64,000 nt of DNA from assembly GCF_900634625.1 (NCBI RefSeq), contig NC_041038.1, forward strand, positions 2,852,001 to 2,916,000, given 5' to 3'. Within the stretch, counting starts at the first letter, position 1. Each line of letters begins with the position of its first letter. The DNA is from Parambassis ranga. Lineage: Eukaryota; Chordata; Actinopteri; Ambassidae. This document shows positions 23,318-36,113 of the stretch, piece after piece. Under the pieces are notes generated by a model. That model worked only from the letters and a program-made list of their open reading frames with translations. It did not search any database and was not told the origin of the DNA. Position numbers and translations under genes: made by a program.

Positions 23318-24907
23318 ATGATGCTACTTTACCTTTTACTTGCACTTATCAATAAAACGTGTAAGTATTTGACGCTCCTTCCTATGTAAGTGCATTAGGT
23401 TGGCTGTAAAAAATACCCAAATTTCCATTTGGGTATTTTTTTCAGAATTCTGACTTTTTTCTTCAGAATTATAAATTCTGGGCAAAAAAAAATAATTGTG
23501 AGAAAAACATTTCTTTAGCCTAAAGAAAGTCAGAATTCTGAGTTTGAAGTTAGAAGTCTGAGATAAATATTGGATCTCAAAGCGGAGAAATTTGTGCCAG
23601 AATTGATCTTTGAATTCAGAATTCTGAACTCAAACACTTTTTAAAGTGCTCGTATCTGTGTGCATGGTTTTTAATGAGATTAAAATAATTCTATGATTTT
23701 TCTATGCAGGTGCGGTGTTAGCTGTTGATAAGAGCTCAGGGATCATTCAGGATACTGGAGTGAAGACAGCCACAGTTGGGGACACTGTGACTTTACAGTG
23801 CTCCTGTTTAGACGATGATGTAACTTATTTTTCTTGGTACCAGCAAAGCCTGGACAGCAAACCTCACACCATATCAACTCTGTTGAAGCACAACACGGAG
23901 GCTGACATCTATGACGAGTACAAAGAAAGGTTTGACGTTGTTGTACAAACTGAGCATGGAGTCAACAATCTCATGATCACAGGCATTAGCCTGTCAGATT
24001 CAGCGATGTATTACTGTGGGATTTCAGTTTTCAACGGCATTGAGTTTGGACAAGGAGTCTTCCTTCATGTCAAATCATCACAGTCTAACATCCACACTGT
24101 TGTCCATCAGCCAGTGCTGGAGCCACTTCAGCAGGGAGACTCTATGAAGCTGAGCTGTACCGTGTATGCTGAACCATGTGCGGGTGAGCGCAGCCTGTAC
24201 TGGATCAGACACGGTGCCTCGCAGCCTGCAGTCCTGTATCCCAGTGAGGGACAGTGTACAAGCCTCCCAAATGGGAGGACAAACTGTTCCTTAAACCTCA
24301 CATTAAATGCTGTGCGCTCCTCTGATGCTGGGACCTACTACTGTGCTGTGGCCTCCTGTGGGGAGGTCGTAATTGGAGATGGAACAGAGGTGCAGCTTGT
24401 TGGTAGGTGATGACAGCAGATATTTGATCTTACTGACAAATATTAATATATAAAACCAATCTGTTTTTTGTAATGTCAGGTTCTAGTGAAATGTCTCCCC
24501 TGCTGGTGTACTGCTTGGCTGTAGCAATGGCAGTTTCTACTATAGTGCTCCTTGTCCTGGCTTTCATCCTGTACAAGCTGAAGAAAAGTCTGTGCTCTGC
24601 CTGCAAAGGTGAGCTTTCCAAAATCAATATCATCTTCCTGTTTGACTGCATGCTTATTCATATTGTTTCATCTGCAGGAACTGCTTCTCATCTGGAATGT
24701 CCTGCAGCCTCAGGTGCACCGGTAGGCAACAAAATAAACACCAATATATTTCCAAAGATATTTTAACATAATTTCTAATGATGATGTCTTTAGCAGAGAT
24801 CAGATGCAGACAGTCTTCATTATGCTGCTCTGGACCTGAGAAGGAGCGGTGAACGACACACTGACGGTGTTTGTGTCTACTCTACTGTAAAGTGCAGAAA
24901 GCAGTGA
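23318..24907 (+). CDS. NITR gene A, inhibitory-type novel immune-type receptor
   Basis: Five exons: 23318-23360, 23710-24402, 24480-24608, 24678-24721, 24797-24907 (339 aa). Exon 1 gives the leader MMLLYLLLALINKTC. Exon 2 carries both Ig domains. The V domain has C (LQCSC), WYQQ, DSAMYYC and a J-like FGQGVFLHVK end. The I domain has the NITR signature CAGERSLYW, DAGTYYCAVASCG and a second J-like GDGTEVQL. Exon 3 is an uncharged TM with a KLKK stop-transfer. Exon 4 is 44 bp. Exon 5 has the ITIM LHYAAL and a terminal VCVYSTV motif. Phosphorylated ITIMs recruit SHP phosphatases, so an inhibitory role on lymphoid or NK-like cells is expected. The last acceptor is a TAG/CAG tandem, so one residue may vary. 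AATAAA lies at 24942-24947. It is the most divergent + strand member and is closest to gene H in its I domain. Confidence 0.9.
23410..23640. repeat. AGAATTCTGA-rich palindromic repeat in intron 1 of NITR gene A
   Basis: Multiple direct and inverted copies of CAGAATTCTGA-like units. This is a low-complexity palindromic fish repeat type and no coding is involved. Confidence 0.7.
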
Positions 24908-25804
24908 TTCATATGGCAATGTAAAGATAATTGTGAAAGAAAATAAATGTGTTTTGTTTGCAGTGTTGGTGTCTGAAAGTGCATCTGTGTAATAGTGAAC
25001 AGATACAAGCTAAGCTGGCTCATGAAAAACCCCTGTGATCTATTAATACCTTTGCAGGTTTGCACCTCTCAGTCCACAGTTTGCTCTTTGTTTTTACATT
25101 TCACTCTTGAGGTGAAGAGGGTGTGAACTAATGAATGTAAGTTTCCATTGATGGAAACAGTTCTAGCATGGTTTAAAACACAGGAAGAGTGGCCTGCAGC
25201 CTCCAGGCCACAGCAGTTTGCACATAAGAAAGCCCGGTCTTAAAGGGTCACACAAGAAGAAGCAGGCAACAGAACAACAGTCATTAGTGCATAGGAAAGC
25301 CACAGACCTTCTGCTTCATCAGATTTGTAGCCTCTGCCTCTTTGCTTTCGGTCTGCTTGGTTAGATCCATGATTGTTCAGTTTCAGTTCCCTAAAACGTA
25401 TACACCCAAAACAAGACAGGAAGCTATGCTTTTTAGAAATGTCTGTTGTCTCACGGTTTTATAGGACATTTGCATATAACACAGATGCATATCTAGCAGG
25501 GGTTTTGGGGATGAAGAAATGACAAAGCAACCTCTAGTTCAAATGCACAAATGCCAAAAGGTCCAGTTCCTTGAATGGCTACTTGTGACTGGCTCCAAAA
25601 GTGAAAAAAGTTATTGGGCAAAGAATGCTAACTTAACAGAAATAAACCATTGACAGGATAAATCTATGGACAAAGCTTCTGTGACATCACTCATTTGTTT
25701 CTGTGCTGTTTTGAGACTCGTGAGAGGCCCCGCCTTTAATTATTAGGGGTGGAATGGTTCACAAAATTGGTTCGGTTTGTATCATGGTTCGGTTCGGTTT
25801 GTAT

Positions 25805-25862
25805 CGGCCAATCATGTGCAAAGCAGGACGGGACCAGCGGCAGCTTTGCACATGATTGGCCG
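25805..25862. repeat. 20-bp perfect inverted repeat with 18-base loop
   Basis: The arms 25805-25824 and 25843-25862 are exact reverse complements (CGGCCAATCATGTGCAAAGC). Flanking GGTTCGGTT-type repeats suggest a hAT-like remnant starting near 25745. Confidence 0.85.
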
Positions 25863-26049
25863 CAGAGTGGTGTGGGTCTCCTCTCTGCTGTGACTGCAGC
25901 TGAGATTGCTACGTGATAGGGATGTGTCATTCATGAAGAATTTGTTCAATATGAACTAATCTTTTATATGACTCGGAAGTAATAAGTCATCTCTTTGAGC
26001 GATTCATTCATTTTCATGCAGTACCTTCCCTTTATGCAGGCAGCTGCAT

Positions 26050-26566
26050 AAAGCTTGTTCCATACTCCACAAGAACAGAGAACTCGCTCCTCACTCCCCG
26101 GGTGGTAAGAGTAAAAAAAAAAGTTTGTCTTGGCACGGAGGCATTATACTCCGCGAGAAGTGTGTGTGCATACGGCCCGCCCCCGCAGCACACGTCACAC
26201 ACAAAAGGCTGACAATGCAATTGTATTGCAAATTGTGTGCACAGTCGTGGTTACCTGGCCTAACGAGCTGATAATGCTCATCAAAACTGTCTATCGTCAT
26301 TGTACTTCCTCCTTCCAAGTCTCTGTGTGTTCTGCGCACCTGAAGAAGCTCTTGCGCATCACCACATTCATCACGCCCATTAAATTCCGACCAATCACAG
26401 AATTGTTCTCGCACTGAGAGAAAAAAGTTCTGCCCGGGCCATGTGTCCACGAGAGCTGCAGAACAGGCACTCCGAGAGAAAAATGATGTCATTTTGTGGG
26501 TGTAAGGTCGGCAGCAAGGAGCGAGGAGCGAGTTCTCTGTTCTCGTGGAGTATGGATCCAGCTTAA
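26050..26566. mobile_element. Element with about 45-bp inverted ends
   Basis: The arms 26050-26094 and 26522-26566 are near-perfect inverted repeats sharing CCATACTCCAC and AGAACAGAGAACTCGCTCC. The same motif occurs within the transposon at 11980-13485 (near 13170-13210), so the two insertions share a sequence family. There is no transposase frame. Confidence 0.7.
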
Positions 26567-27355
26567 GCTCAGACGGCAGGACAGAAAACAGAAAGGAGTT
26601 CACGATTTGTTTGTGCTCTGGTCCTCGTTCTTTTGTCACGTGACAGCCAGGCCGCTCAGGCAGTGTGGCGAGCAGTAAGCACTACAGTTCATGAGACCAG
26701 AATCATTTTTAAACCAGGCTGTAAACATGTTTGTTTCTGCTTGGACATTTTAGCATGGGTGTCTATGGGAATTGACTCGTTTTGCTTGGCTGCGGCATGA
26801 ACTGCACATTTTACGACTCCTGCATTGGGTTCAAGTCTGAGCCCCTGAGGTTGCCACTTGAAATAAATAGACTAGTATGAAATGAGGCTTTAACTAACTT
26901 AAATCAGAGCCTTCACATAGAGGCTAAAGACTGCTTTTCAGCAAAGGTTTTACATTTCTTTTTCCAAAAGCACTTTCCTCTGATCAAATAAGGCACTAAA
27001 TTCTCTGTTCCATCCATACACTGAACCTGATTTGTAAGACTTATAAATGTAGTACTATTGGGAGTCAGAGGTCAGGGTTAAACCTCTCAGTCAATATATT
27101 ATATGTGTAACCTGCTACCTCATCCCTCTACTTGACAACACATTCCATACAAAAACAACAAACTTTGAAGGTCTTGGTTACACTTCCTCATTACTTGCTT
27201 CAGTTGTGCTGTTTTTTTTCTTGCCAGCCTTTTCATAGACAACACTACAAGGGACACGGAACATGTGATCAGTCACTCCTGATTGGCTGGTGGAACATAG
27301 CCTTGTCTCATAAAAAACAGACAATGCTAAGATGAGCCACAGCAAATTCAACAAC

Positions 27356-28984
27356 ATGACTCCCACAACGGTCACTTTCTGTGTGACATGTCTGCTGCTT
27401 GGAACAATGGGTAAGTTGTGTCTTTATATAGATTTATATAAATGTCAGCCATGCTGTAAAGGTCATTCTGCATTTGCTTGTGTTCCAACAGCTCTGAAAT
27501 CATCACCATATTTAAGTCTTGTGTCAGTACATGTTGGTGAAAATGTGACTTTAAACTGCTCCTATCAAGGTACTGTAGCAGTAATATTTTACTGGTACAA
27601 GCAAACACTGGACCAGAAGCCACAGCAGGTGTCTACGTTCTATAAGCATGACAGCAATGGTACTTTTAGTGACGGATTTAATAACAATCGACGCTTTGAA
27701 CTGGAAACTGGTGCTGGAAAAAATCACCTGAAGATCTTAAATGTGCAAATCTCAGACTCTGCTACTTATTTCTGCATAGCAGGTTTTTCATATGTGTATG
27801 AATTTTTGGAGGGCATTACTGTACACATAAAGGGTTCAGGTTTGGACCTCCTAGTCCATCAGTCAGCATCTGAGAGCATCCAGCCAGGAGGCTCTGTGAC
27901 TCTGAAATGTACAGCACACACTGGGACCTGTGATGGAGAACACAGTGTTTACTGGTTCAGACGCTCTGAGGAGTCTCGTCCAGGATTCATTTACACCCAT
28001 GGAGGCAGAAATGACCAGTGTGAGACAAACACAGCAACACACAAGTGTGTGTACAGCCTGCCAATGAAGGACCTGAGAATTTCTCATGCTGGGACCTACT
28101 ACTGTGCTGTTGCCTCCTGTGGACATATAGTGTTTGGAAATGGGACCACACTGCACTTTGAAGGTGAGTAACACTGTTGGACAGAGTGCTTCCTAAATTA
28201 GTGGACACTGTCTAACATAATGTCTTCTTGCTCTGTGCAGAAGCGGCACACTCTGTTGCCCTGCTGTACATCTTATGTGGAGCTCTGGCTTTTAGCATCG
28301 TACTGGTGATCATCCTGGGTTACACATCATATAAAATGTACACGCCAAACAGCTGCACAGGTAACCTGCTAAACTCCCATTCTTTACAGGGACAGTCTGT
28401 GTCCCACTCTGTGTCATACTTAAGGCCAGCAGAGACAGTTCTGTGTTTGTCACAATGTCGGTCATCACCCAGAAGGGTTTAACTTCTCCTAAATTTCCCT
28501 GAGGGACCTTCCCAAAGGGATTAATAAAGTATATTCTATTCTATTCTAACTTTATAATGACCTGCTGATCAACCATCCACATTCAACATTCAACCATCCA
28601 CATAGCCATGTAAAAATGAGAATGACTGATGATACAAAGATCCAACAAGATCACTGCCACCTCCAGCATGTGGTATTTGATTGTATTGTTGCTTCTGTCA
28701 TAACCAGATCCTCATCACAGATCTTCAGCTGCCTCAGGTCCAAATGCAGAGGTAAGTGTTACACTGTCACTTGTTTTATACAGACACAGCACACACACTT
28801 TCTCAAAGAGATAAATGCAATTAAACTTAATGTGGTGATTCATTATTTTGTATTCTATAACCAGGGTTCCCAAGATGCAAACAGTCTTCATTATGCTGCT
28901 CTAAGTGTGATCAGGGTCTCCAAATCAAGAAGGCAGAGAGATGACACTCAGCTTGAATGTGTTTACTCTAGGGTACGACAGTAG
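27356..28984 (+). CDS. NITR gene B, inhibitory-type novel immune-type receptor
   Basis: Exons: 27356-27410, 27492-28163, 28241-28360, 28708-28751, 28865-28984 (336 aa from ATG 27356). An in-frame ATG at 27332 would add eight residues; 27356 matches the starts of genes F and G. The leader is MTPTTVTFCVTCLLLGTMG. V domain: LNCSYQ, WYKQTLDQKP, DSATYFC, J-like FLEGITVHIK in which the first glycine is lost. I domain: CDGEHSVYWFRRSEESRPG, YYCAVASCG, FGNGTTLHF. The TM is uncharged. The tail has ITIM LHYAAL and ends CVYSRVRQ. A LINE tail sits in intron 3. An inverted CCAAT (GATTGGCTGG) lies at 27281-27290 and AATAAA at 29036-29041. The intact I domain has a 9-bp direct repeat (CTGGGACCT at 27921 and 28089) matching the breakpoints of the deletion in genes D and E. 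Confidence 0.9.
28488..28547. mobile_element. LINE 3' tail in intron 3 of NITR gene B
   Basis: AATTTCCCTGAGGGACCTTC, then TTAATAAAGTAT and a short (ATTCT)n run: the characteristic 3' terminus of fish Rex/L2-type LINEs, without coding sequence. Confidence 0.65.
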
Positions 28985-29719
28985 TTGTCTCATTTGTTCC
29001 TGATTTCTCTTCAATGTATTGACTGTAAAGCTAAAAATAAACATTCAGCTGCAGTTAAAGTTGGCTAGTGTGATGTGAATGAAGTTATCAGAGGTGTCAT
29101 AGCTGCCATTTATAGTGTTAAACACCACATAGATAGAACAAATTATACATACATACATCAAGATTTTCTTAAGAGTTTCTTAAGGTGTTTTTTTTAACCC
29201 CTGTGTTGTTCACAGTCTAACGTCTAGCTTTCAGAAACTATATACTCAGGGAAGTACTTCTCTGAGACCCTCTGCACTCTGTGGTCTCAGACAGGAAGTC
29301 CCTGCATTGCAGCCACAGTGCAAAGCAGTGCAACCGATGCTCACAATATTCTAAGTACCTGAGTAAAAAGCACAGACATTATCTGAACAATAATCAAATG
29401 ATGCACTGAGTTGTGCATATACATTGAGAGTGCTACTGTAGATACCATAATGACAATCATTTTGTGTATTTCTCCTTAATTTGGTTTATAAAATTGAATG
29501 AGTATATTTCCTAGGTTAAATACAAATTGTCATTATGTTAAAATGCCAGTGGGTGGCTGCTCTGCCTGTCCTGGGGTGGAGCTGAATTTATTTAGGTAAC
29601 ACAGTGTTGTGCAGTACAGCACAGAAGTAAACAGTGCCAGTAAACTCATGTTAATCTGGGCTAGTTCATGTCAGAAAAAATGAAAAATTCTACCTGAAAA
29701 GCAGTTTTTATTAAAAAAA

Positions 29720-32433
29720 ACAACCTGATCTCACAGAAATGTGACATACACACGGATTGTTAACACTGAATTACTTGGCACCGACATGAAAAGTAGTGAA
29801 ATTACGTGCGGGCACCACGGAAAACTATCTCCACAGAAAGTCAATGCGGGGCATTTTCGTAGGGACACCGCGGTTTTACGTGTGGACACCACGGACATGA
29901 GCACCAATAGAAATGAATGAGCCGATTTGATTACAGTCATGTCGTTCTGACAATTCACGCATTTCTCTAAGCGATTTGGCCCTTAATAAACCTTTTTAGG
30001 AAACGATCTGTCAGGGTTTCAGGTTTGAGCCAGGGCTTTTGTTTTGTGTTTTGCTTGTGTTATTTCCTGTTTTATTTTGGCATTTCCTGTTTCCTCTCGT
30101 TTCAGGCGTCTTGACTTCCCCTTCCTTGTGTTCTCCCTGCTCCTCCTGGTGATTACCTGCTCCTCCCTCATGTGTCCCACCTGTGTCCAATTGTCCACCC
30201 TGATTCCTTTGTATTTAGTCTCTGTCCTCCCTGCACTCGGTGCTAGTTCGTCTCGCCAGCCTTGACTTCAGAGCTCTCCTGGTGACTAAGCCTTTCTTTG
30301 GTTATTTTTACTATTGTGTATCTATGCTAAGAACTTCGTTTTTTCCTCGCTTCGTGTGATCATTTGTTTGTTGGTGTTTTTGGTTTTTGCCCTGCGGGCG
30401 TAAAATAAAAGACTGTTAGCTTTACCTGCTCTGCTCTCTGCATCTGTGTCCGCACTGAAACACAACCCTGACACGATCACTATTATATTATTATTTAACA
30501 GAAACGAACCGGCCCAACACGACCATCTACATCGACATGCACGTTTATTTGATCGATAAAAGTTGTTTTCTAATTGTTGTTTTCTAATTTTATGCATGCA
30601 CCAATCACTAAAACCATTTGCATGTAACTTAAGTTATAGGTTACTTATATAAGTGACTCCTAAAAAGGCCCATGTAGCCAGTAGTTCCTCAAAAGGAACT
30701 GATTAGTCTGAACTGCTGCTAGCACACACAGTAGCTTGAGCTTTTAACATCAGAATCAGAATCGTGTTTTATTGCCATTTAAGTGAAGAGGATTCACATT
30801 ACTACGAATTTGCCTTAGTGATTGGTGCATACATAAAACATTTAACATGAAATAAGATAACTAAGATAAAAATAAGGTAAATGAGATAAGGTCAAGTAAA
30901 CAATGTAAACTAAAAGTAAGGCTATAAATTGACATGACATACCATGCTTAGATGAAACAACTATAATCACATGACACTGGTTGGATTTCTTTGTGTAACT
31001 GTTGTATTTTCTTAGATCATCTGAAGTATTTTGACGTGGCTGTAGATCTTAAGTTGCAGAGTAGATGCCTTGGACTGAAATCAGGCTGGCTGCAGAGACG
31101 GAGGCCTCGTCTTTCCACTGTGAAAAGATTATAACAAACATGGTGGGGTGTAAATGATTAGCCATACACATTAAAGTCACTGTGACAGCTGTGAACATGG
31201 GCAGTGAACACTTTGTCTTCAAAGTTCATGTGTTAAAGCAGAAATGTGCTCCTAGTGTGCAGCTATTTGCATTTTATTGACAACTCACTGACAGTAACTA
31301 CAAGTTGAACAGATTTTGGTGGTGGAGATAGCACCATGCAAACAGCCGTCATTTAGCTGACGGTGACGTCAATCTGCTGTCTTGATGTGACAGTTAACGT
31401 TAGCATGTAGCATATAGCCTAGCAAATAGTTGGCAAGTAGCCGTCAAATGAATGACAGCTTCATGAGGCGACACGTGACGTCCGTTGCCGTGGAAACCAT
31501 ATGGTTTATACCGGTGGTCTTCTTCCAAACTTTGCAGATATAAATACTATTGTATTATAATATTATCTAAATATTATACTTCATAATATTAATATGTTTA
31601 CCGTCATGATTACTACCAATATGAAGTGCAATTTAAATATTAATACACAACTACTTAGAAAACAATATGAACAAACGTGCACCACGCAAAAGATTGACAC
31701 GGATAAATATGTGGAAGATTTTGGAGATGAAGTATACATTAAACGAGGGAACCAAGAAAAAAATAAACGTTTATTTAGGTGAAATCGCTTAGTGAAATGC
31801 ATGCGCTGTCGCAGGCAATTTACGTAACCACGAGTGGGCCCGCAAGTTGCATTATTATGGCAACGTGATGACGCTTCCGTCCAGAGCAACTGCTAACCGA
31901 CGTTAGCTTACATTGTCTTTCAATCCAGTCGTTCTCAAAAATGAAATAACCACATGCTCACCTTAACAAATGTCTCCACGTTACTTCTATACGCCCCATT
32001 TCCCATCATTTCATAAGGAAATGCTGTCGCACACAATTATATCAAGCACTGTTTAGAAAACAACTTTTATCGATCAAATAAATGCGTATGTCGACATAGA
32101 TGGTCGTGTTGGGCTGGTTCGTTTTTGTTAAATAATAATATAATAGTGATCGTTTCCTAAAAAGGTTTATTAAGGGCCAAATTGCTTAGAGAAATGCATG
32201 AATTGTCAGAGCAACATGACTGTAATCAAATCGGCTCATTCATTTCTATTGGTGCTCATGTCCGTGGTGTCCACACGTAGTGGTGTCCCTACGAAAATGC
32301 CCCACATTGACTTTCTATGGAGACAGTTTTCCGTGGTGCCTGCATGTAATTTCACTACTTTTCGTGTCGGTGCCACGTAATTCAGTGTTAACAATCCGTG
32401 TGTATGTCACGTATTTCTGTGAGATCAGGTTGT
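29720..32433. mobile_element. 2.7-kb DNA transposon with about 380-bp terminal inverted repeats
   Basis: The left arm runs 29720-30003 and continues at 30474-30572. The right arm at 32052-32433 is its near-perfect reverse complement (outer ends ACAACCTGATCTCACAG / CTGTGAGATCAGGTTGT). The interior (30573-32051) has no long frame; it holds a LINE-tail motif near 30750 and AT-rich sequence. The flanks are A-rich, so the target-site duplication cannot be defined. A solo LTR is nested in the left arm. The superfamily was not recognised. Confidence 0.88.
30009..30473 (+). mobile_element. Solo LTR with 5-bp target-site duplication CGATC
   Basis: The insertion begins TGTCAGGGTT and ends AACCCTGACA, the TG...CA ends of an LTR. 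It is flanked by CGATC at 30004-30008 and 30474-30478. The uninterrupted site is preserved in the opposite arm near 32152, which confirms both ends. AATAAA at 30404-30409 sets the orientation. No internal retroviral-type sequence remains, consistent with LTR-LTR recombination. Confidence 0.9.
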
Positions 32434-33892
32434 AAAAAACACATGCTTTATACTAACCACCATAATGACAACAAACATGGCAGTTAGTGTTATATAACGT
32501 AAGTGTTAGAAGTAAGAAGAGGAAGCCGTGTTAGAAGTTAATTCTGCTTAATACTAACACTACACCACCAGAAGTGTGGAACATGATGATGACTCTTAGG
32601 TGTTTTTACAGTAACATAAGGAGCCCACTGTGATGGAGCCCACTGTGATGATCAGTGTGGGAGGAATAAACACACTCTGCCAAAGCAGAGCCTAAATGTT
32701 AATGATAAAGTGTTATTGCCTCATGTAGACAAATAGAAATGGGAAGTACATCAGGTATATATTATATCCAAGTTTGGACTTAAAGCTTTCTTGAGATTTA
32801 GAGTTTAAAAGAAAGACAGACAGATGTACAGCCTTAACATGCAACCTCTAGTCACTTTGGACCAGATAGGTGGGAATCTTTTTTTAGCCTGTGTGGTTGA
32901 CAGCAAAGTGATGCTCTAATGTGTTTCTCTATGGCCCTAACTTCTTTATGGTTTTAAACAGGAAGTCTGCAGTGTTTTCATGCACTGCAGCCACACACTT
33001 TAATGCCCTGCTCTTAACAGATTACATCAATGAATGGGAATAAGACCCATCCTCCAATTGGTGGTAACAACACTGGAGAAGCTGCTGCCACTCACCCACT
33101 TGTCATTCAAAGGCACTTAATTATAAATCACTTTGTGTAATTAAAGTTTACTACTAAACACTAAAATTATCTTTTATACCAGACTGTAAACATGTTTTGC
33201 TATGATGTTTTTGCCACTTGGTCCACACTTTTGCTGTGTACAGTAGGAAGTACAGAGACAATGGGAAGCTTGCAGGTGGTCATAAAGCAAAAAATATTGG
33301 TGAAGCGCTTTTAGTGCTTTTTGGCATTTTTTCCCCCAATGTCCCAGAAAATGAGGCCGTAAAGTCGAGGGAGCATGATGCAATCATTCTTTTGTTGTGG
33401 GTACTTTCCAGCATCATCTGCTGTTGAGTAGGTGACATGAAGCAGGGCTAGTTTAAAATTAGTGGAAGCTTTAACACAGGAAGACCAACTTATTACCTGA
33501 AATGTGGCAAATGTTTCAAAGACAGTTGAACAAAGTGAAAAATGTCTCTCCATACAGAGCAGGCAGCTTTTTAAGAGCAGACGAGCAGCACATCAAATAC
33601 TGCACGTGGCCAAACAGAGGTTACCGGTAAATAAAACTTGGGGGTCCAAATCAGCACATAGCAGCTTTGAAGCATCAAGACACATAAGACCCGATTCTGC
33701 TTCCAATCTTTACTCTGACCTGAGAACACACGTGTTTCTGTGTAATTGTGTTTGTATTCCAAACTCTAAAAAACACTAAATGATGGCTCAACTACCTCTG
33801 GCCACATGTTTTTTACAAGACCTAAGACTTAAAATGGAGGCGGCACTTTACATGTGTTTCCAAAATAAGACAGTCAGTGTCACTTCTTGTTA
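32434..33892. other. Intergenic upstream of NITR gene C
   Basis: No gene is supported. Short open frames around 33.2-33.8 kb show no recognisable motif. Confidence 0.55.
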
Positions 33893-33915
33893 GCCAATCA
33901 AACACAGTCCTCTCT
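33893..33915 (+). promoter_or_regulatory. Conserved NITR promoter block (CCAAT) of gene C
   Basis: GCCAATCAAACACAGTCC lies 79 bp upstream of the ATG. Nearly the same string precedes genes F and G at the same distance. Confidence 0.65.
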
Positions 33916-33971
33916 CTAAGAGAAGAGAACCTATGGAGGGTCTCATCATTCATTGCGTCTCTTTGACCACA

Positions 33972-35373
33972 ATGACATCTCTGAGCTTTGTCTTATATCT
34001 AATCTATCTGTTCTGGAGGAGAGCGGGTAAGACCTGAATCCATTTACATTCTTATTAATACATACCCATGGTTGACAGTAACTTCATTCGTGCAACTATT
34101 ACAATAATCAGAGCCTCTTAATCTCTTTTCTTTTCAGCAGTGGCACTTGACAATAACTTGTCATTACGTGTGCATCAAGAGAGCGGCGTTATATCAGCTA
34201 ATGTTGGCGACAATGTGACTTTGAGGTGTTTCTATAAAGACAGCGTTGCATCCATGTTCTACTGGTTCAAACAAACTCCGGGACAGAAACCAAAGCTCCT
34301 CTCTACTTTCTACAAACATAAAGACAGCACTTTTAAGGGTGAATTCAAGGACAATCCAAGGTTCTCACTAGAAAGCAAAAATGGCAAGAACCACTTGTTA
34401 ATCTCGCATTTACAGATCTCAGACTCAGCTACATACTACTGTATAGGCTGTTATGCATACAAGTTTGAATTTGGAGATGGTATTACAGTGAATGTAAAGG
34501 GTTCAGGTCTAAATATCAGAGTTCATCAGTCAGAATCTGAGAGCTTCCAGCCAGGAGACTCTGTGACTCTGAACTGTACAATACACACTGGGACCTGTGA
34601 TGGAGAACACAGTGTTTACTGGTTCAGACCCTCTGAGGAGTCTCGGCCAGGACTCATTTACACCCATGGAGGCAGGAATGACCAGTGTGAGACACACACA
34701 CAGACACACTCCTGTATGTACAGCCTGCCACTGAGGAGTCTGAATCTGTCTTATGATGAGACCTACTACTGTGCCATTGCCTCATGTGGACACATTGTGT
34801 TGATGGATGGATCAGATGGAACTGAGCTGTCATTAGCAGGTAACAGTACAACAGTACAACTAGACCATGAAAATTTGCACAATGACAAAAATAGCTGCTG
34901 AAAGATGTATTTGAACTCTGCTTCTTTGCAGATGGGGTGAAGTCTCTCGACTTTCTTGTCTATGTTTTAAGTGGAATTTGGGCATTCACCACCATCCTGT
35001 GTGTTGTGATGGCTGTCCTAGTGTGTAAGATAAAGGAGAGAAACCCCTGTCAGTGTACAGGTAAATAGTACTGCTTTGTCAAACTTGTATTCACTGAAGA
35101 TGTCTTATTAAGTTTTCTGTTTCACACCAGGCTCACAAGCAAAATCCCCTGATACCTCCACAACTAATACAGAGGTTATTGTTATTGTTATTATTATTAT
35201 TGTTAATATATTGATGTATTTTGTTATTTACTGCTGTATTTTTGTTTTATCAGGGTTACCAAGATGCAGACAGCCTCCATTATGCTGCTGTAGGAATACA
35301 AAAGCTCAATCGATCAGGAAGACAAAGGGATGACTCCTCAAATCAATGTGTGTATTCTGGTATCAGACAGTAG
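33972..35373 (+). CDS. NITR gene C, inhibitory-type novel immune-type receptor
   Basis: Exons: 33972-34026, 34138-34839, 34932-35060, 35131-35174, 35254-35373 (349 aa). The leader is MTSLSFVLYLIYLFWRRA. V domain: LRCFYK, WFKQTPGQKP, DSATYYC, J-like FGDGITVNVK with both glycines. I domain: CDGEHSVYWFRPSEESRPG, YYCAIASCG, and a J-like end expanded to LMDGSDGTELSLA. The TM is uncharged and ends in CKIKERN. The tail has ITIM LHYAAV and ends CVYSGIRQ. The exon 2 acceptor is CAGCAG, giving two in-frame options. The exon 4 donor is GTTATT, weaker than in the paralogues. Expected to act as a surface inhibitory receptor through SHP recruitment. Confidence 0.9.
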
Positions 35374-36091
35374 AGTTTGATATGTGCCAGTGAAAAATAG
35401 TTTTTGTCGTGGAGTGTGCATAGAAACACACTGCTTTGTATTTGATGGCAGAAACCATAATTCATAAATCATTATTAATATGTCATACTGTGGCACTATG
35501 TGTGTGTATCATTTTATAGCTTCGACTATGGTTTGCAGTCAAAAGCTAGACGCTACAGGTCGCTAAGGGTGGTCTCGTGTCTGCATGTCTCCAGCACGAC
35601 ATCTGTATGTCTACCTGTTCTTTTGACACATTACATGTTTTTTTCTATGAACATATATGTTTAATTCTTCTGTGATTTCTGTTCATTTTGACACTCATGT
35701 CTCATGTGTGGGTCTTTAGCATACCATCTATAAATGTCTGTTACATCTCTATTAGTTCATTATAGTCTTGATGGCAGGATATAAAAAGTGTATTACACTT
35801 TTATGGCATTTGATAGCCTAGTTGCCAATCCATTAGTAAATTATTGTTACTCACTCATCACAGCAAGGTCTGTTAACTATAAACTGCAACTGGAAAGCAC
35901 ACCCAGGTTTTATTGTTGGTTGTAAGAGTGAACAAGAGTCATGACTGATTCCAGAATCTCAGGAAATTAAGACTCAGTGGTTGGATTTTAGCTGTGACCC
36001 ACCTATGTGGAGCTATTTCTGAGTGACTGAATTAGCTGCTCTTTTGACTTCCTGTTTCATGTTGTATTTAACTAACACTTTTTTTTTACAG

Positions 36092-36110
36092 AGAAACTCC
36101 ATTATGCTGG
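36092..36110 (+). pseudogene. Orphan NITR tail-exon fragment (ITIM start)
   Basis: After a T-rich tract and CAG acceptor comes AGAAACTCCATTATGCTGG, encoding KLHYAG-like codons that match the beginning of NITR ITIM exons. It is cut off after 19 bp by LTR-like sequence starting TGTCATGATG. No Ig exons accompany it. Confidence 0.45.
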
Positions 36111-36113
36111 TTT

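Larger units (their letters stand above)
24908..27280. other. Interval between NITR genes A and B
   Basis: No gene is supported. The interval contains a mobile-element-derived block between about 25560 and 26860, with an outer repeat split by further repeats. This includes the hairpin at 25805-25862 and the inverted repeat at 26050-26566. Confidence 0.6.

Noticed and set aside
27863..28208. Minus-strand frames opposite NITR I domains (also near 34.7, 43.3, 49.9 kb)
   Set aside because: They recur in every paralogue only because the sense strand is conserved; they are shadows of the I domain.
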